The notes: generated by a model not told the origin, from the letters alone. DNA of 34,280 nucleotides from Oscillatoriales cyanobacterium RM2_1_1 (GCA_012033335.1 JAAURB010000059.1:1-34280), one strand, 5' to 3'; positions 15,971 to 25,700 are shown, counted from the stretch's first letter. A program made the numbers and translations.

Positions 15971-16969
15971 ATGCCTGATACGCCATCTTCTCAAGTTCCA
16001 CCCCAGACCCAGCCTCCTGCTAATCGCAATGCTAAAGCCAGACAACTGCTCGGCATGAAGGGTGCTGCCAGCGGTGAAACGTCTATCTGGAAGATTCGCC
16101 TGCAATTGATGAAGCCGATTACCTGGATTCCCTTGATTTGGGGTGTGGTCTGCGGGGCAGCTTCTTCTGGTAACTTCACCTGGACCCTGGAAAATGTTTT
16201 GATTTCAGCCGCCTGTATGTTACTGGCAGGGCCTCTGATGGCGGGTTATACCCAGACCCTGAATGATTTCTACGACCGGGACATTGATGCCATTAATGAG
16301 CCCTATCGCCCGATTCCCTCTGGGGCGATTTCTGTGCCTCAGGTCGCCACTCAGATTCTGCTGCTGCTAGGGGCTGGAATTGGCCTATCCTATGGCCTGG
16401 ATCGCTGGGCTGGTCATGAATTTCTCACCATTACAGCGATTTGTTTGATTGGCAGTTTTCTCGCCTATATTTATTCAGCACCGCCCTTAAAACTGAAACA
16501 GAATGGCTGGCTGGGGAACTATGCCCTGGGGGCAAGCTATATTACCCTACCCTGGTGCACCGGTCATGCTTTATTCGGAGATCTGAACCTGAATATTTTG
16601 CTGTTGACCATGTTTTACAGTCTGGCGGGTTTAGGGATTGCCATTGTAAATGACTTCAAAAGTGTGGAGGGAGATCGCCAGTTGGGATTAAAATCTCTAC
16701 CGGTGATGTTTGGTGTGGATCAGGCTGCCTGGATCTGTGTCCTGATGATTGATATTTTTCAAGTTGGAGTTGCTCTATACCTGATTGGCATTCATCAAAA
16801 CTTGTATGCAACTATTTTGCTATTATTGGTTATTCCGCAGATAACCTTCCAGGATATGTACTTTCTTCGTGATCCCTTGGGAAATGATGTAAAGTATCAG
16901 GCAAGTGCCCAGCCTTTCCTGGTTCTGGGAATGTTGGTGGTGGGGTTAGCATTAGGTCACACAGTCTAA
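15971..16969 (+). CDS. chlG: Chlorophyll synthase (chlorophyllide a geranylgeranyl/phytyl transferase)
   Basis: 332 residues, UbiA superfamily. It esterifies chlorophyllide a with phytyl or geranylgeranyl diphosphate, the last step of chlorophyll a synthesis, in the thylakoid/plasma membrane. Signature: LNDFYDRDIDAINEPYRPIPSGAIS (residues ~97-121) holds the first Asp-rich prenyl-diphosphate/Mg site and the ChlG/BchG-specific INEPYRPIPSG. IVNDFKSVEGDRQLGLKSLPV (~220-240) is the second Asp-rich site. Eight or nine membrane helices fit the sequence. A 35-residue polar N-terminus (PSSQVPPQTQPP) is typical. ATG 15971 is the only sensible start. PBP1A follows 90 bp later on the same strand. Confidence 0.95.
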   Translation: MPDTPSSQVPPQTQPPANRNAKARQLLGMKGAASGETSIWKIRLQLMKPITWIPLIWGVVCGAASSGNFTWTLENVLISAACMLLAGPLMAGYTQTLNDFYDRDIDAINEPYRPIPSGAISVPQVATQILLLLGAGIGLSYGLDRWAGHEFLTITAICLIGSFLAYIYSAPPLKLKQNGWLGNYALGASYITLPWCTGHALFGDLNLNILLLTMFYSLAGLGIAIVNDFKSVEGDRQLGLKSLPVMFGVDQAAWICVLMIDIFQVGVALYLIGIHQNLYATILLLLVIPQITFQDMYFLRDPLGNDVKYQASAQPFLVLGMLVVGLALGHTV

Positions 16970-17059
16970 GCTGTTCTGGAGAGTTAAGCCAGGGTTGAGG
17001 GTTTATTTGGGTTGAGTTATCAGCTATTGATCAGGACTTTATCGAATCGGGAGACGGTA

Positions 17060-19459
17060 GTGACACAATTTCCTCAAAATACCAATCAACATTCCTCAGC
17101 TTACAATTCTGATGGAAACGGTAATACAGGAACTTACACTTCAGAAACGAATGGGGATGGTGGACAGTTGCCAGTTGTACCAGAAACGCGGGATTATTCT
17201 CGCCGGTTCTATCATCGCCCCGACGAGGAGCCCAGGGCTGAGCCCTTTAATCAGCCTGCTAACAAGCCTGATTCTCATAATGATTTGAATGCCCAATCCC
17301 ACTCTGTAGAGTCACCTTCAGAACCTTCAGCGTTGATCTCATCTGATCCAGAGCCGGATGCAGAGACATCCAAATTTCTGCAAAAGCTCAATTTACTCCG
17401 GGAGCGATTCCCCAAATTGCCGGGGGATAAGCCCTGGCATCGTAGACCCCTGATATGGGTGGGGTTGGGAGTCTTGAGTCTAGGGGCTGGAGGCATTGCC
17501 TATGGAGGTTGGAAGTTTCATCAGCTTTACGAAAGCCTGCCGGAGGTCACCGATCTTTCTGCCTTTAATCGGGAGGGTACCTTAACTCTAAAGGCAGCAG
17601 ACAACAGTATTTTGATTCAAACTGGCCCTGCTACTCGGGATAAGGTTCAGCTTAAAAATATGCCGGATCTCTTAGTTCAGGGATTTGTCGCAGTTGAAGA
17701 CCGTCGATTTGAGCGGCATACCGGGGTTGACTACCAAGGGGTATTGCGGGCGATCGCCAATAACGTTATGGCCAGAAGTGTTGTGGAAGGAGGCAGCACC
17801 ATTACCCAACAGCTTGCCCGGATCGTTTTTCTTGATCAGGAGCAAAGCATGACTCGCAAACTGCGGGAAGCCCTGCTGGCTCAAAAGATGGAAAAACAGA
17901 TGACCAAGGATGATATTCTGGAACGCTACCTCAATCTCGTCTATCTGGGGTCTGGAGCCTATGGTGTTGCAGATGCAGCCTGGGTTTACTTTAGCAAACC
18001 CGTTCAGCAATTGAATCTCTCAGAAATTGCTACCCTGGTAGGATTGCCCCCGGCTCCGAGTGAATATTCTCCCTTGGTTGACCTCAAGGCTGCCCAGTCT
18101 CGACGGAATGTGGTGTTGGGCAGGATGAATGAAGCGGGATTAATTTCTGAGGCCCAAGCAAAGTCAGCCATCTCTCAGTCTCTCACCATCAATCCTAGTT
18201 CTCCAAAGCGGCTGGAGGTCAAAGCTCCTTACTTTGTCGGGTATATCCAGAAAGAGCTGTCAAAATATGTCTCTGCTGAAGCATTGGAGCAGGGAGGGCT
18301 GACCGTTGAAACCAGTGTGAATCTGAAGTGGCAGGACATTGCCCAGGATGTGGTTCAGGATGCAGTTAGAATTGATGGATCGGCCCAGGGATTTGATCAA
18401 GCTGCTCTGGTGGCCCTTGATCCTCGTAATGGGGAAGTCAAAGCCCTGGTAGGGGGGGCGGATTTTAAAGAAAGCGAGTTTAACCGCGCTTTTCAAGCCC
18501 AGCGACAACCCGGTTCAACCTTTAAGGGATTGGTCTATGCGACGGCGATCTCTGCTGGATTTTCTCCCTATGACAGTTACATGGACGAGCCTTACCGAGT
18601 GGATGGTTATCGCCCAATGAACTATAGCAAGAAACATTCGGGCTGGCAGTCTATGAGTAGTGCCCTGAGTAATTCCCTGAATGTGATTGCCGTCAAGGTT
18701 TTAGTGGATGTCGGCTTTGAACCCACCATTAAGATGGCCCAAAGTATGGGAATTCATTCTAAGCTGCAACCCACCTATGCGCTGGCCCTGGGGGCCTATG
18801 AGGTCAATCTCCTCGAACTCACCAATGCCTATGGAACTCTGGCAGCGGAAGGTAAAAATGTTCCGGCCCACGGGATTCGTAAAGTGATTAATTCCAAAGG
18901 GGAAGTCATTTATCAAGCTGATTTTCAACCCAAACCAGTCATGGACAAGGGAAGTGCTGCGATCGCCACCTGGATGTTAGAGGGAGTAATTGAGGAAGGA
19001 ACTGGTCGGGCGGCTCGTCTTTCTGATCGCCATGCTGCCGGGAAAACCGGAACCTCTGAAAGCTATCGAGATTTATGGTTTGTGGGGTATATTCCCCAGG
19101 TGGCCGCCGGAATCTGGTTAGGGAATGACGACAATCGACCGACCTGGGGGGTGAGCGAGACCGCCGCTTACAACTGGCGAGAGTTCATGCAGCGAGTCAC
19201 TAAAGACATGGCCGTACAAGACTTGCCCAAGGTTCCAGAGCTTGAGGGGCGCAAGGGCAGTATCAAAGCAAAAGCCGTCAAGCCCGCCCGCATCCAGAAC
19301 GGAGATAGCGCGGTTCATCAAGAAGACCCAGACTATAACGAGTATTTTTCGAAAAGACAATCTGATTACAGTTCTGAATCCTACAACTCAGAGGGTAACT
19401 CAAACTATGGATACGAAAGTTCGGGATACCGGGATGATGGTTATTCTGAAAATTATTAA
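17060..19459 (+). CDS. Class A penicillin-binding protein (PBP1A-type)
   Basis: 799 residues from GTG 17060, chosen because GGGAG (17049-17053) lies 6 nt upstream; an in-frame TTG at 17012 lacks a site. Layout: a hydrophilic Asn/Ser/Glu/Pro-rich cytosolic N-terminus of ~125 residues, one membrane helix (~130-152), then GT51 glycosyltransferase with VAVEDRRFERHTGVD (catalytic Glu) and GGSTITQQLARIVFL. The transpeptidase follows, with GSTFKG (Ser-x-x-Lys, ~484), SLN in SNSLNVIAV, and KTGTSE (~660). It polymerises and cross-links peptidoglycan on the outer face of the cytoplasmic membrane. The last ~45 residues are a low-complexity tail rich in Tyr, Ser, Asn, Asp and Gly (YNSEGNSNYGYESSGYRDDG). 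All catalytic motifs are present. Which PBP1A paralogue it is cannot be told. Confidence 0.92.
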   Translation: MTQFPQNTNQHSSAYNSDGNGNTGTYTSETNGDGGQLPVVPETRDYSRRFYHRPDEEPRAEPFNQPANKPDSHNDLNAQSHSVESPSEPSALISSDPEPDAETSKFLQKLNLLRERFPKLPGDKPWHRRPLIWVGLGVLSLGAGGIAYGGWKFHQLYESLPEVTDLSAFNREGTLTLKAADNSILIQTGPATRDKVQLKNMPDLLVQGFVAVEDRRFERHTGVDYQGVLRAIANNVMARSVVEGGSTITQQLARIVFLDQEQSMTRKLREALLAQKMEKQMTKDDILERYLNLVYLGSGAYGVADAAWVYFSKPVQQLNLSEIATLVGLPPAPSEYSPLVDLKAAQSRRNVVLGRMNEAGLISEAQAKSAISQSLTINPSSPKRLEVKAPYFVGYIQKELSKYVSAEALEQGGLTVETSVNLKWQDIAQDVVQDAVRIDGSAQGFDQAALVALDPRNGEVKALVGGADFKESEFNRAFQAQRQPGSTFKGLVYATAISAGFSPYDSYMDEPYRVDGYRPMNYSKKHSGWQSMSSALSNSLNVIAVKVLVDVGFEPTIKMAQSMGIHSKLQPTYALALGAYEVNLLELTNAYGTLAAEGKNVPAHGIRKVINSKGEVIYQADFQPKPVMDKGSAAIATWMLEGVIEEGTGRAARLSDRHAAGKTGTSESYRDLWFVGYIPQVAAGIWLGNDDNRPTWGVSETAAYNWREFMQRVTKDMAVQDLPKVPELEGRKGSIKAKAVKPARIQNGDSAVHQEDPDYNEYFSKRQSDYSSESYNSEGNSNYGYESSGYRDDGYSENY

Positions 19460-19572
19460 GAAAATTACTAAAATTACTTACCTGAGTCTAGCAGACAGAT
19501 TTTTGGGTTCGCGCTAAGATTTGATAGGAGATCCAGTAAAGTAAATTGCGGGTAAGGAGAATTGTACTGGTT

Positions 19573-19782
19573 ATGGATGAACTAAAGCCAATTATTGACG
19601 GGCTGACCCGTGAACCTGTAGCTTTCTTGGGTGGCTTATTTTCAGGTTTTTTGAAGTTGAATCTGTATGATGAACCCGTAAAAAGCTGGTTGGATCAGCA
19701 GGGAACTGTCGTTCCAACAGCCTCAGCATCCACAGACCAACAGAAGCGAAATGATGGCCCTCAGTCCATCAGCATTGATTAA
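19573..19782 (+). CDS. Small conserved cyanobacterial protein
   Basis: 69 residues from ATG 19573 (MDELKPIIDGLTREPVAFLGG). AAGGAG at 19555-19560 lies 12 nt upstream. A longer in-frame reading from 19546 adds only a basic stretch that overlaps the ribosome-binding site and is rejected. Residues 1-45 look like a compact conserved part (REPVAFLGGLFSGFLKLNLY followed by DEPVKSWLDQQG). The last ~25 residues are polar and variable (TASASTDQQKRNDGPQ). I recognise it as the type of small hypothetical protein shared among cyanobacteria but know no function. It lies 113 bp after the PBP gene and ends ahead of a terminator-like hairpin. Confidence 0.7.
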   Translation: MDELKPIIDGLTREPVAFLGGLFSGFLKLNLYDEPVKSWLDQQGTVVPTASASTDQQKRNDGPQSISID

Positions 19783-19842
19783 GGCCCTGGTGGGGCTGAT
19801 TTTTGAATCCCGATCAATACAGAAATCAAGATAAAGCCTGTC

Positions 19843-19877
19843 GGGTCTTCAGGTATGAAGCTTATACTTGAAGACCC
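19843..19877 (+). terminator. Terminator-like hairpin
   Basis: GGGTCTTCAGGTAT pairs with ATACTTGAAGACCC across a 7-nt loop (14 bp, one G-T). It is followed by TATTTCT rather than a clean T-run. It lies 61 bp after the small gene at 19573 and probably closes that unit. Confidence 0.6.
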
Positions 19878-20023
19878 TATTTCTGAGGATTCTTAAGAAA
19901 ATCTAAACTCTGATAATTTTTATCAGTTTGTTATTTTTTTAACCTAAGCTCTATTTCGAAATCCTGTGATTTATTAATCTCAGTTCAATATTTAGTTCAA
20001 TCTCAAGAGGGAGCCTACAGATA

Positions 20024-20677
20024 ATGGGACGTAAGATTTTAACCACAAAGCAATCTGCTTTGGTGGCATCGGCTTTAAGCCTGATTTTGGCTATTGCTCC
20101 AGCGATCGCTCAAAGTGTACCAGCAGAGATTGCCAAGGCTGCCGAGGAAGCCTGTATCCGTTCAGCCGGAGATAAGGGCTTTGTTTACAAAGAAACCATT
20201 TCAGTTGAACCCAAAACTGGAGATATCAATGGTGCTGTTGTGGTTCTGAGTCTAGATCAGAATGGACAAATCGCTAAGCTAACCTGTGGGTACTCTGCGT
20301 CTACCGGTGCGATGTTCGATGATGGAGCTAGAGCGGCTGTACCCCAAGCGTTAATCAATCCCTGGTTATTATTTTTACCAGCCCTGATTGGATTCCCCCT
20401 TTTTCTCTGGTGGTGGGGCAACAGTCTGGATCGCTCTCGAGGATATGCTCGCCGCGATCGCACAGATGCCATTGTCAGGAATCATGGTAGAAATATTAAT
20501 ATTTACTCTGGCCCTGAGGATAACTATGATGTCACTGGCTATGTTCAAGATGGTCAGCGGGTCACTCTATCTGGACTCCACAAAAATGAGTGGGTTGAAC
20601 TGGCTGAGGGGGGATGGATTCGCAGTGAGCACCTTGAATCCAGTGTCGGAGGTTCACGGTACGCGACCACGCGCTAA
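20024..20677 (+). CDS. Secreted/membrane SH3b-domain protein
   Basis: 217 residues. An N-terminal signal-like helix ends at APAIAQS (cleavage after Ala ~29 plausible). An alpha/beta segment with two Cys (EACIRS near 43 and KLTCGYS near 88) follows and could form a disulfide. A second hydrophobic helix is at ~113-130 (PWLLFLPALIGFPLFLWWWG). From ~150 a bacterial SH3 fold follows (RNINIYSGPEDNYDVTGYVQDGQRVTLSGLHKNEWVELAEGGWIRSEHL). Such SH3b modules bind cell-wall peptides or proteins. Ligand and function are unknown. ATG 20024 with a purine-rich GAGGGAG upstream is a good start. The gene stands alone and is closed by a strong intrinsic terminator. Confidence 0.8.
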   Translation: MGRKILTTKQSALVASALSLILAIAPAIAQSVPAEIAKAAEEACIRSAGDKGFVYKETISVEPKTGDINGAVVVLSLDQNGQIAKLTCGYSASTGAMFDDGARAAVPQALINPWLLFLPALIGFPLFLWWWGNSLDRSRGYARRDRTDAIVRNHGRNINIYSGPEDNYDVTGYVQDGQRVTLSGLHKNEWVELAEGGWIRSEHLESSVGGSRYATTR

Positions 20678-20720
20678 TTAGCAATCCTAAGCACAGTAAA
20701 TTAGCCAGTTCAATAGCCCA

Positions 20721-20753
20721 GGGTAAAAATCAGACTGATTTTTACCCTTTTTT
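20721..20753 (+). terminator. Strong intrinsic terminator
   Basis: GGGTAAAAATCA and TGATTTTTACCC form a perfect 12-bp stem with a GAC loop, followed immediately by six T residues. It is placed 43 bp after the SH3b gene stop. The stem also carries A-runs before it, so it may work in the other direction for the hydrolase gene. Confidence 0.9.
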
Positions 20754-20760
20754 CAGGAAA

Positions 20761-20854
20761 TATAGCGTTGGTGATTACATTTAGGACAATTTTTGTGGGG
20801 GCACTTCATGTCCCCATGAATATCTCCGTCCTAAGAACTGTGACGGCGGCTATA
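20761..20854. mobile_element. MITE-like element with TATAGC...TTAGGAC inverted ends
   Basis: About 94 bp. The left end has TATAGC, 15 bp, then TAGGAC. The right end, read on the minus strand, has the same TATAGC, 15 bp, TAGGAC layout, with several matching bases between. A TA on each outside is compatible with TA target duplication as used by IS630/Tc1-type transposases. It has no coding capacity, so it would need a transposase in trans. Confidence 0.65.
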
Positions 20855-20932
20855 TCAGAAAACAGTTGGGATGGCGATGTTTGAGCGGGCAAGATACCTG
20901 TACTACAGGATTTCACCTTCTTTATTGATAGA

Positions 20933-20959
20933 TATAGCTATATTCAGCTTGGTTAGGAC
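20933..20959. repeat. Solo element end
   Basis: TATAGC, 15 bp, TAGGAC with the same spacing as both ends of the 20761-20854 element, 79 bp away and without a partner end nearby. Probably a relic of a second copy or of a larger original element. Confidence 0.5.
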
Positions 20960-21008
20960 ATTGCCTACATGGGAACGGATTCCATTCAATTAATGATTTC
21001 TCAATTCA

Positions 21009-21854
21009 TCATACGGATTCGAGAACATTTGACGCGAAGGATGGAGCGTCTTGAAGTACTTGATGATCCTGTAAAACCTCATAAAGGTTAACTGCCGTTT
21101 CTAACAAACAGGCATGGCCACTTTGGGGTAAAATCGCCGTCTGAGCATTGATTAATTGTTGGGTGAGGAGATCTACCTCCGCCATTGAAGGCAGGAGCAA
21201 ATCAGCTTTTCCGGCGATCAACAGGACAGGCAGTAACAATTGGTTAAGGCTCAATTCGCTCAGTTTAAACTCTCGAAGTAAATTCATCCGCCACACCGAT
21301 GTCTCCTGAGGAACTGACCGCATAGCCCTGATCAAGGCTTGACGTTCCTGGACAGTCATCCGTCCCAGGGAGGCCAGAAATGGCAGTAATCCCAAGATTG
21401 AAGCGGGATAGAATAACTTGGGCAACCAAGGAACCAGGGAAGATCCCCACTGCACCCAGTGATGCCGACTGAAGGAAGAAGCTGGATTAATTAAGATCAG
21501 ATGACTCAGCAGTTCAGGAATCTCAACTGCGAGTTTGAGACCCAAACAGCCTCCGAAGGATTCGCCGCAGAGGTAAATCTGGGGATTATGGCGCTGATCC
21601 AATTCTGCTCTGATTAATTGAATTGTCCCAGCAACCAGCTCACTCCAGTCGGAGTGGTCATGGGTTGGTATGTGCAAACAGCGAATATCAAAGTGTTGAG
21701 CCAGATTAGGTGCCTGGGTGTAGAACAGTTCCCCGGTTCCATCCATGCCCGGCAAATAGATAAAAAGAGGTAACTGAGGTTGAGACTCAACCGGAGCCAG
21801 AAACTGGAGTCTATTCTCTAGGTCTTGATCTTGATTGGCGATAGAACATCTCAT
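21009..21854 (-). CDS. Alpha/beta-hydrolase, putative lipase/acyltransferase
   Basis: 281 residues. The nucleophile elbow is GESFGG with Ser-99; likely partners are Asp-218 (IAGKADLLLPS) and His-247 (PQSGHACLLE). The oxyanion strand LPGMDGTGELFYTQ is at ~34-47. The block FYPASILGLLPFLASLG and the GMDGTG motif resemble the hydrolase half of the plant/cyanobacterial phytyl-ester synthase/diacylglycerol acyltransferase (PES/ELT) family, but the acyltransferase half is absent. Substrate is therefore uncertain. It is minus-strand, downstream of recR by 124 bp, and converges on the SH3b gene. Complete triad suggests an active enzyme. Confidence 0.75.
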   Translation of the reverse strand: MRCSIANQDQDLENRLQFLAPVESQPQLPLFIYLPGMDGTGELFYTQAPNLAQHFDIRCLHIPTHDHSDWSELVAGTIQLIRAELDQRHNPQIYLCGESFGGCLGLKLAVEIPELLSHLILINPASSFSRHHWVQWGSSLVPWLPKLFYPASILGLLPFLASLGRMTVQERQALIRAMRSVPQETSVWRMNLLREFKLSELSLNQLLLPVLLIAGKADLLLPSMAEVDLLTQQLINAQTAILPQSGHACLLETAVNLYEVLQDHQVLQDAPSFASNVLESV

Positions 21855-21978
21855 TGTTAAAGTTTGTTGGGTTAAATCAAGTCTTATTAAGCTTCTATCT
21901 CCAATTTAGAAGAAATTATACCTATGTGCAAACTTTTAGAGATTTTTAGGGGGCTTGAATGGATGCTCAGAAACCTAT

Positions 21979-22572
21979 TTAGAGTTCCTGTCGCCCCTCT
22001 AGTGCTCGAGCCAGGGTTACCTCATCGGCATACTCCAGATCGCCCCCCATTGGCAATCCAAAGGCAATTCGGGTGACTCGGGTAAACGGCTTCAGCAATT
22101 GTCCCAGGTACAGGGTGGTGGTTTCTCCCTCTACACTGGGACTGATGGCAATAATCACTTCCTGAACGTCTTGCTGGCTGACCCGTTGGATCAATTGATG
22201 AATGGTCAGTTGTTCCGGCCCAATTCCATCCATCGGGGAAATCACTCCCCCTAGGACATGATATTTACCCCGATACTCACGGGTTTTTTCAATCGCAATC
22301 AAGTCCCGGGATTCAGAGACAACACAGAGGGTTTTGTCCTCTCGCTGAGGATTGCGGCAGATCTCACAGGTGGGTTCAGCCGAGAGATTGAAACAAATCC
22401 GACAGGCCCCAACTTGCTTCTTGGCATCGACCAAGGCTTGAGCCAGGGCCTCAACTTCTTCATCCGAGCGCTTAATTATGTGCAGGGCAATCCGCTGCGC
22501 CGATTTTGGGCCAATCCCCGGCAGGCGCTGCAATTGTTCGATCAAACGAGCTAGAGGACGAGTGTAAACCAG
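21979..22572 (-). CDS. recR: Recombination mediator RecR, probable CTG start
   Basis: 197 residues if started at CTG 22572. RecR acts with RecO/RecF to load RecA at gaps. It has an N-terminal helix-hairpin-helix ([17 protein letters not shown]), a C4 zinc finger ([16 protein letters not shown]) and a Toprim domain ([16 protein letters not shown] through [12 protein letters not shown]), ending [22 protein letters not shown]. There is no ATG, GTG or suitable TTG at the family start: AAGGAG (22579-22584) sits 6 nt from CTG 22572, and reading from there gives [18 protein letters not shown], the expected RecR beginning. The first conventional candidate, TTG 22545, would drop nine family residues and lies 33 nt from the site. 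Confidence 0.93.
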   Translation of the reverse strand: MVYTRPLARLIEQLQRLPGIGPKSAQRIALHIIKRSDEEVEALAQALVDAKKQVGACRICFNLSAEPTCEICRNPQREDKTLCVVSESRDLIAIEKTREYRGKYHVLGGVISPMDGIGPEQLTIHQLIQRVSQQDVQEVIIAISPSVEGETTTLYLGQLLKPFTRVTRIAFGLPMGGDLEYADEVTLARALEGRQEL

Positions 22573-22578
22573 AAAACT

Positions 22579-22584
22579 CTCCTT
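22579..22584 (-). promoter_or_regulatory. Ribosome-binding site pointing to a CTG start of recR
   Basis: AAGGAG on the minus strand, spaced 6 nt (AGTTTT) from CTG 22572. No other start codon lies at a workable distance. Confidence 0.7.
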
Positions 22585-22623
22585 AGTGTCTCAAACTTAA
22601 TTTCCTAAACTTAATCTCTCAAA

Positions 22624-22643
22624 CGTACTTTTCCCAAAGTACG
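22624..22643 (-). terminator. Hairpin after infB
   Basis: CGTACTTT and AAAGTACG form a perfect 8-bp stem with a 4-nt loop, 100 bp downstream of the infB stop and before recR. The U-tract is short, so it may be a weak terminator. Confidence 0.45.
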
Positions 22644-22743
22644 ACTGGGCAGTATGACTCAGCAATGGAGTCGATCAGAGCTTGAATCACTCTGACAATT
22701 TAACCTGACAATTGCCCCTAGTAATTGACCTTGATTTTGACGC

Positions 22744-25700
22744 TTACACTGAAAGGGTGCGGCGCTTCGTAGTCATCCGATAGGCTTCAATAATATCTCC
22801 CTCTATCCAGTCATTAAATCGATCAATTCCAATACCACATTCAAATCCAGTATTGACTTCCTTCGAATCTTCCTTCATTCGTTTCAAGGAGTCCAAAGCT
22901 CCTTCAAAGACCAACTCATTCTTGCGATGAACTCGAACCTTGCAGTTGCGGATCACCTTCCCTGACAAAACATAACATCCAGCCACTTTGCTGCGCCCTA
23001 CCGGGAACACCGCTCGGACTTCCACCTCGCCCAGGTGTTCCTCAACCAATTCGGGTTCAAGCAGACCCTCCATTGCCGCCTGAATATCATCGAGCAAGTT
23101 ATAGATGATGTTGTATTCCCGAATATCAACCCCAGCTTGATCTGCCGCTTGACGGGCTCCAGCCGCTAAAGCAGTGTTAAACCCGATCAATACGGCATCA
23201 CTAGCCGCCGCCAGATCCACATCTGTCTCCGTTACTTCCCCTGGTGCAGCCATCAATAGCTTCAATTGCACCTCCTTCTGAGGAAGCTTTTTCAAGGCAT
23301 TGACAATGGCTTCCAGGGAACCCTGAACATCAGCCTTGATGATCAGATTAAGTTCCTTAAGCTCTCCCTCTTGAACCCGAGCCGAAAGCGCACTCAAACT
23401 GACACGACCCTGGGCAATTCGAGATTGACGCTTGGCTTCAGTTCGCTGAGTGGCTAGAGCCGAAGCATCTCGTTCATTTTCGTAGACTTCAAACTCATCT
23501 CCTGCCGCTGGAACTTCCTTCAGTCCTAACACTTCAACGGCAAAAGAAGGCCCTGCTACCTCAACTCGTTCGCCGCGATCATCGATCATGGCTCGAACTC
23601 TGCCAAAAACTGACCCGGCCACAATAATATCCCCCACTCTCAAGGTTCCATTCTGAACCAGGAGGGTAGCCACAGGGCCTCGGGTCTTATCAAGATTGGC
23701 TTCAATCACAGTTCCTTTGGCCAGACGATCAGGATTGGCTTCCAAGTCTGCGACCTCAGAGACGAGGAGCAGCATTTCCAGCAGATGATCCAGGTTTTCC
23801 CGTTTGATCGCACTGACGGGAACCATAATGGTTTCACCGCCCCACTCTTCCGAAACTAGACCATGTTCCGTGAGCTCTTGCTTGACTCGCTCAGGATTGG
23901 CAGCTTCCTTGTCAATTTTATTGATGGCGACCACAATGGGAACCCCAGCAGCCTTGGCATGGCTGATGGCTTCAATGGTTTGAGGTCTCACCCCGTCATC
24001 AGCAGCAACAACCAGTACCGCAATATCCGTAACTTTTGCCCCTCTGGCTCTCATGGCAGTAAACGCTTCGTGACCTGGAGTATCCAAGAAAACGACTTGC
24101 TGCATCGCTCCATTATGCTCGACATCAACATGGTAGGCCCCAATATGCTGGGTAATTCCTCCCGCTTCCCCTTGAGCCACTTTGGTTTCTCGAATGGCAT
24201 CGAGGAGGGTGGTTTTTCCATGGTCTACGTGACCCATAATGGTGACAACCGGCGGGCGATGCTGAAGATAATCGAGATCTTCTTCAGAGATCACTTCTGT
24301 TTTTTCAGCCCCCGACTTCCGTTCAACTGTTTCTAGCTCAACCCCTAATTCCTGACAGACCAATTTGATGTTGTTGAAATCTAGAGTCTCCGTAATATTA
24401 ATCGCAATCCCCTTGGAGAACAGCAGCTTAATAATGTCAGTTTCCGATACTGCCAGAATATTGGCAAATTCCTGGACTGTAACGGCTTGCTCCAGAGTGA
24501 TCTTTTCAGGTCGCTGAGCCACAGGTGGACTGGCGGCTTTACGAGAAGCAGCAGAGGCTGTTTCATGATTATTGCTTCCGCCCCGAGAAGGAGCCGATCT
24601 TCTGGATTTGTTGGGTGCAGAAGATTTGACCCCACTGGGGGTCTGCATGGCCTTGGGCTTGGGTGGACGAGCCAGAGACATATTCAAAACCGCTGAGTTC
24701 TGATCCGCATCAGCAGCACCATTGAGATCATCTTCATCCTCATCTTCATCAACTAGAGGTTTGCGAGATCGCTTTACCTTCGTCTTAGCTGTTTTGGCAG
24801 TTTTGTCTGCATCTGAGGTATCTTCTTCTTCCTCTTCCCAACCTGGCTTCTGCTTCAAGGTACGGGGAAGTTGCTTCGGCTGAACCGCTTCCCGTCGAAT
24901 CCGAGACTTTTCATCTGACAGGTCATCAACCAAAGCCAGATCCGCGTCACCATCAGCTTTTCCAGCCTCTGGATCCTCACCATTGAGAGAGGCGGCAACA
25001 CTAATTCGATCAGGGGGCTGCTGCAACTCTGGCATTACGGCCTTGGGCTGCAATGCTGTGATTTCTCGACGCGGTCTCTTAAACTCCTTGTTGTCCTTAG
25101 GAGCATCCAAACCCCCTGAAGACTTCAGCTTTTTGCCTTTAATGTCGGGCTTTTCGACGGTTTTTGACTGACGTTCCTCAGTTTCAATGGGCTTGGAGAC
25201 AGGTTTTTCAGCCTTGGTAATGGGTTTGTTCTTGAGGCTTGGTTTTGGTGCTGCAGTCGCCTCAGAGGTAACGGTGGTATTTCCAGGGGACGGCACAGCC
25301 ATCTCTGACGCAGGTCTAACCGGCGGGGAAACAAGCTTAGCAGCCTGGGGATCAGGCTTTGGAGGTTGAGGCGATGGCAATGGAGGGTTGGCAGCAGGGG
25401 CAGTTTTCGCCTTAGACCGGGTTTCCTCAGACTCTAAAGCAGGGGCTTCCGATAAATCCGTGACGGGTGAAACGGAAGAAGAACCAGGGGTAGAAGCAGT
25501 TGAGGGACGACTGAGAACAGGTCGGGAAGGGGGTTTTAGCGAGGTAGATGAACTATTTGCAGGATAGTCAGGCTTTTCTACAACTGGCTGCTCATCAGAA
25601 GATGGGGTTGAAGCTACATCTTCCTTGGGCTTATTAACCTTAAGAATTTGCTTTTTCTTTTCGCTCGGTTGGGGAGTTGACCCTTGCATAGGAACACTAG

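Larger units (their letters stand above)
20678..21008. other. Intergenic region with terminator and MITE-like element
   Basis: 331 bp between the SH3b gene and the converging hydrolase gene. It contains the intrinsic terminator (20721-20753), the TATAGC-ended element (20761-20854) and a lone copy of one element end (20933-20959). The remainder has no recognisable coding or RNA signal. Confidence 0.65.

Noticed and set aside
23863-24336. Open frame antisense to infB (157 codons)
   Set aside because: It mirrors the conserved GTPase region of infB; the composition is as expected for a shadow and no motifs are seen.
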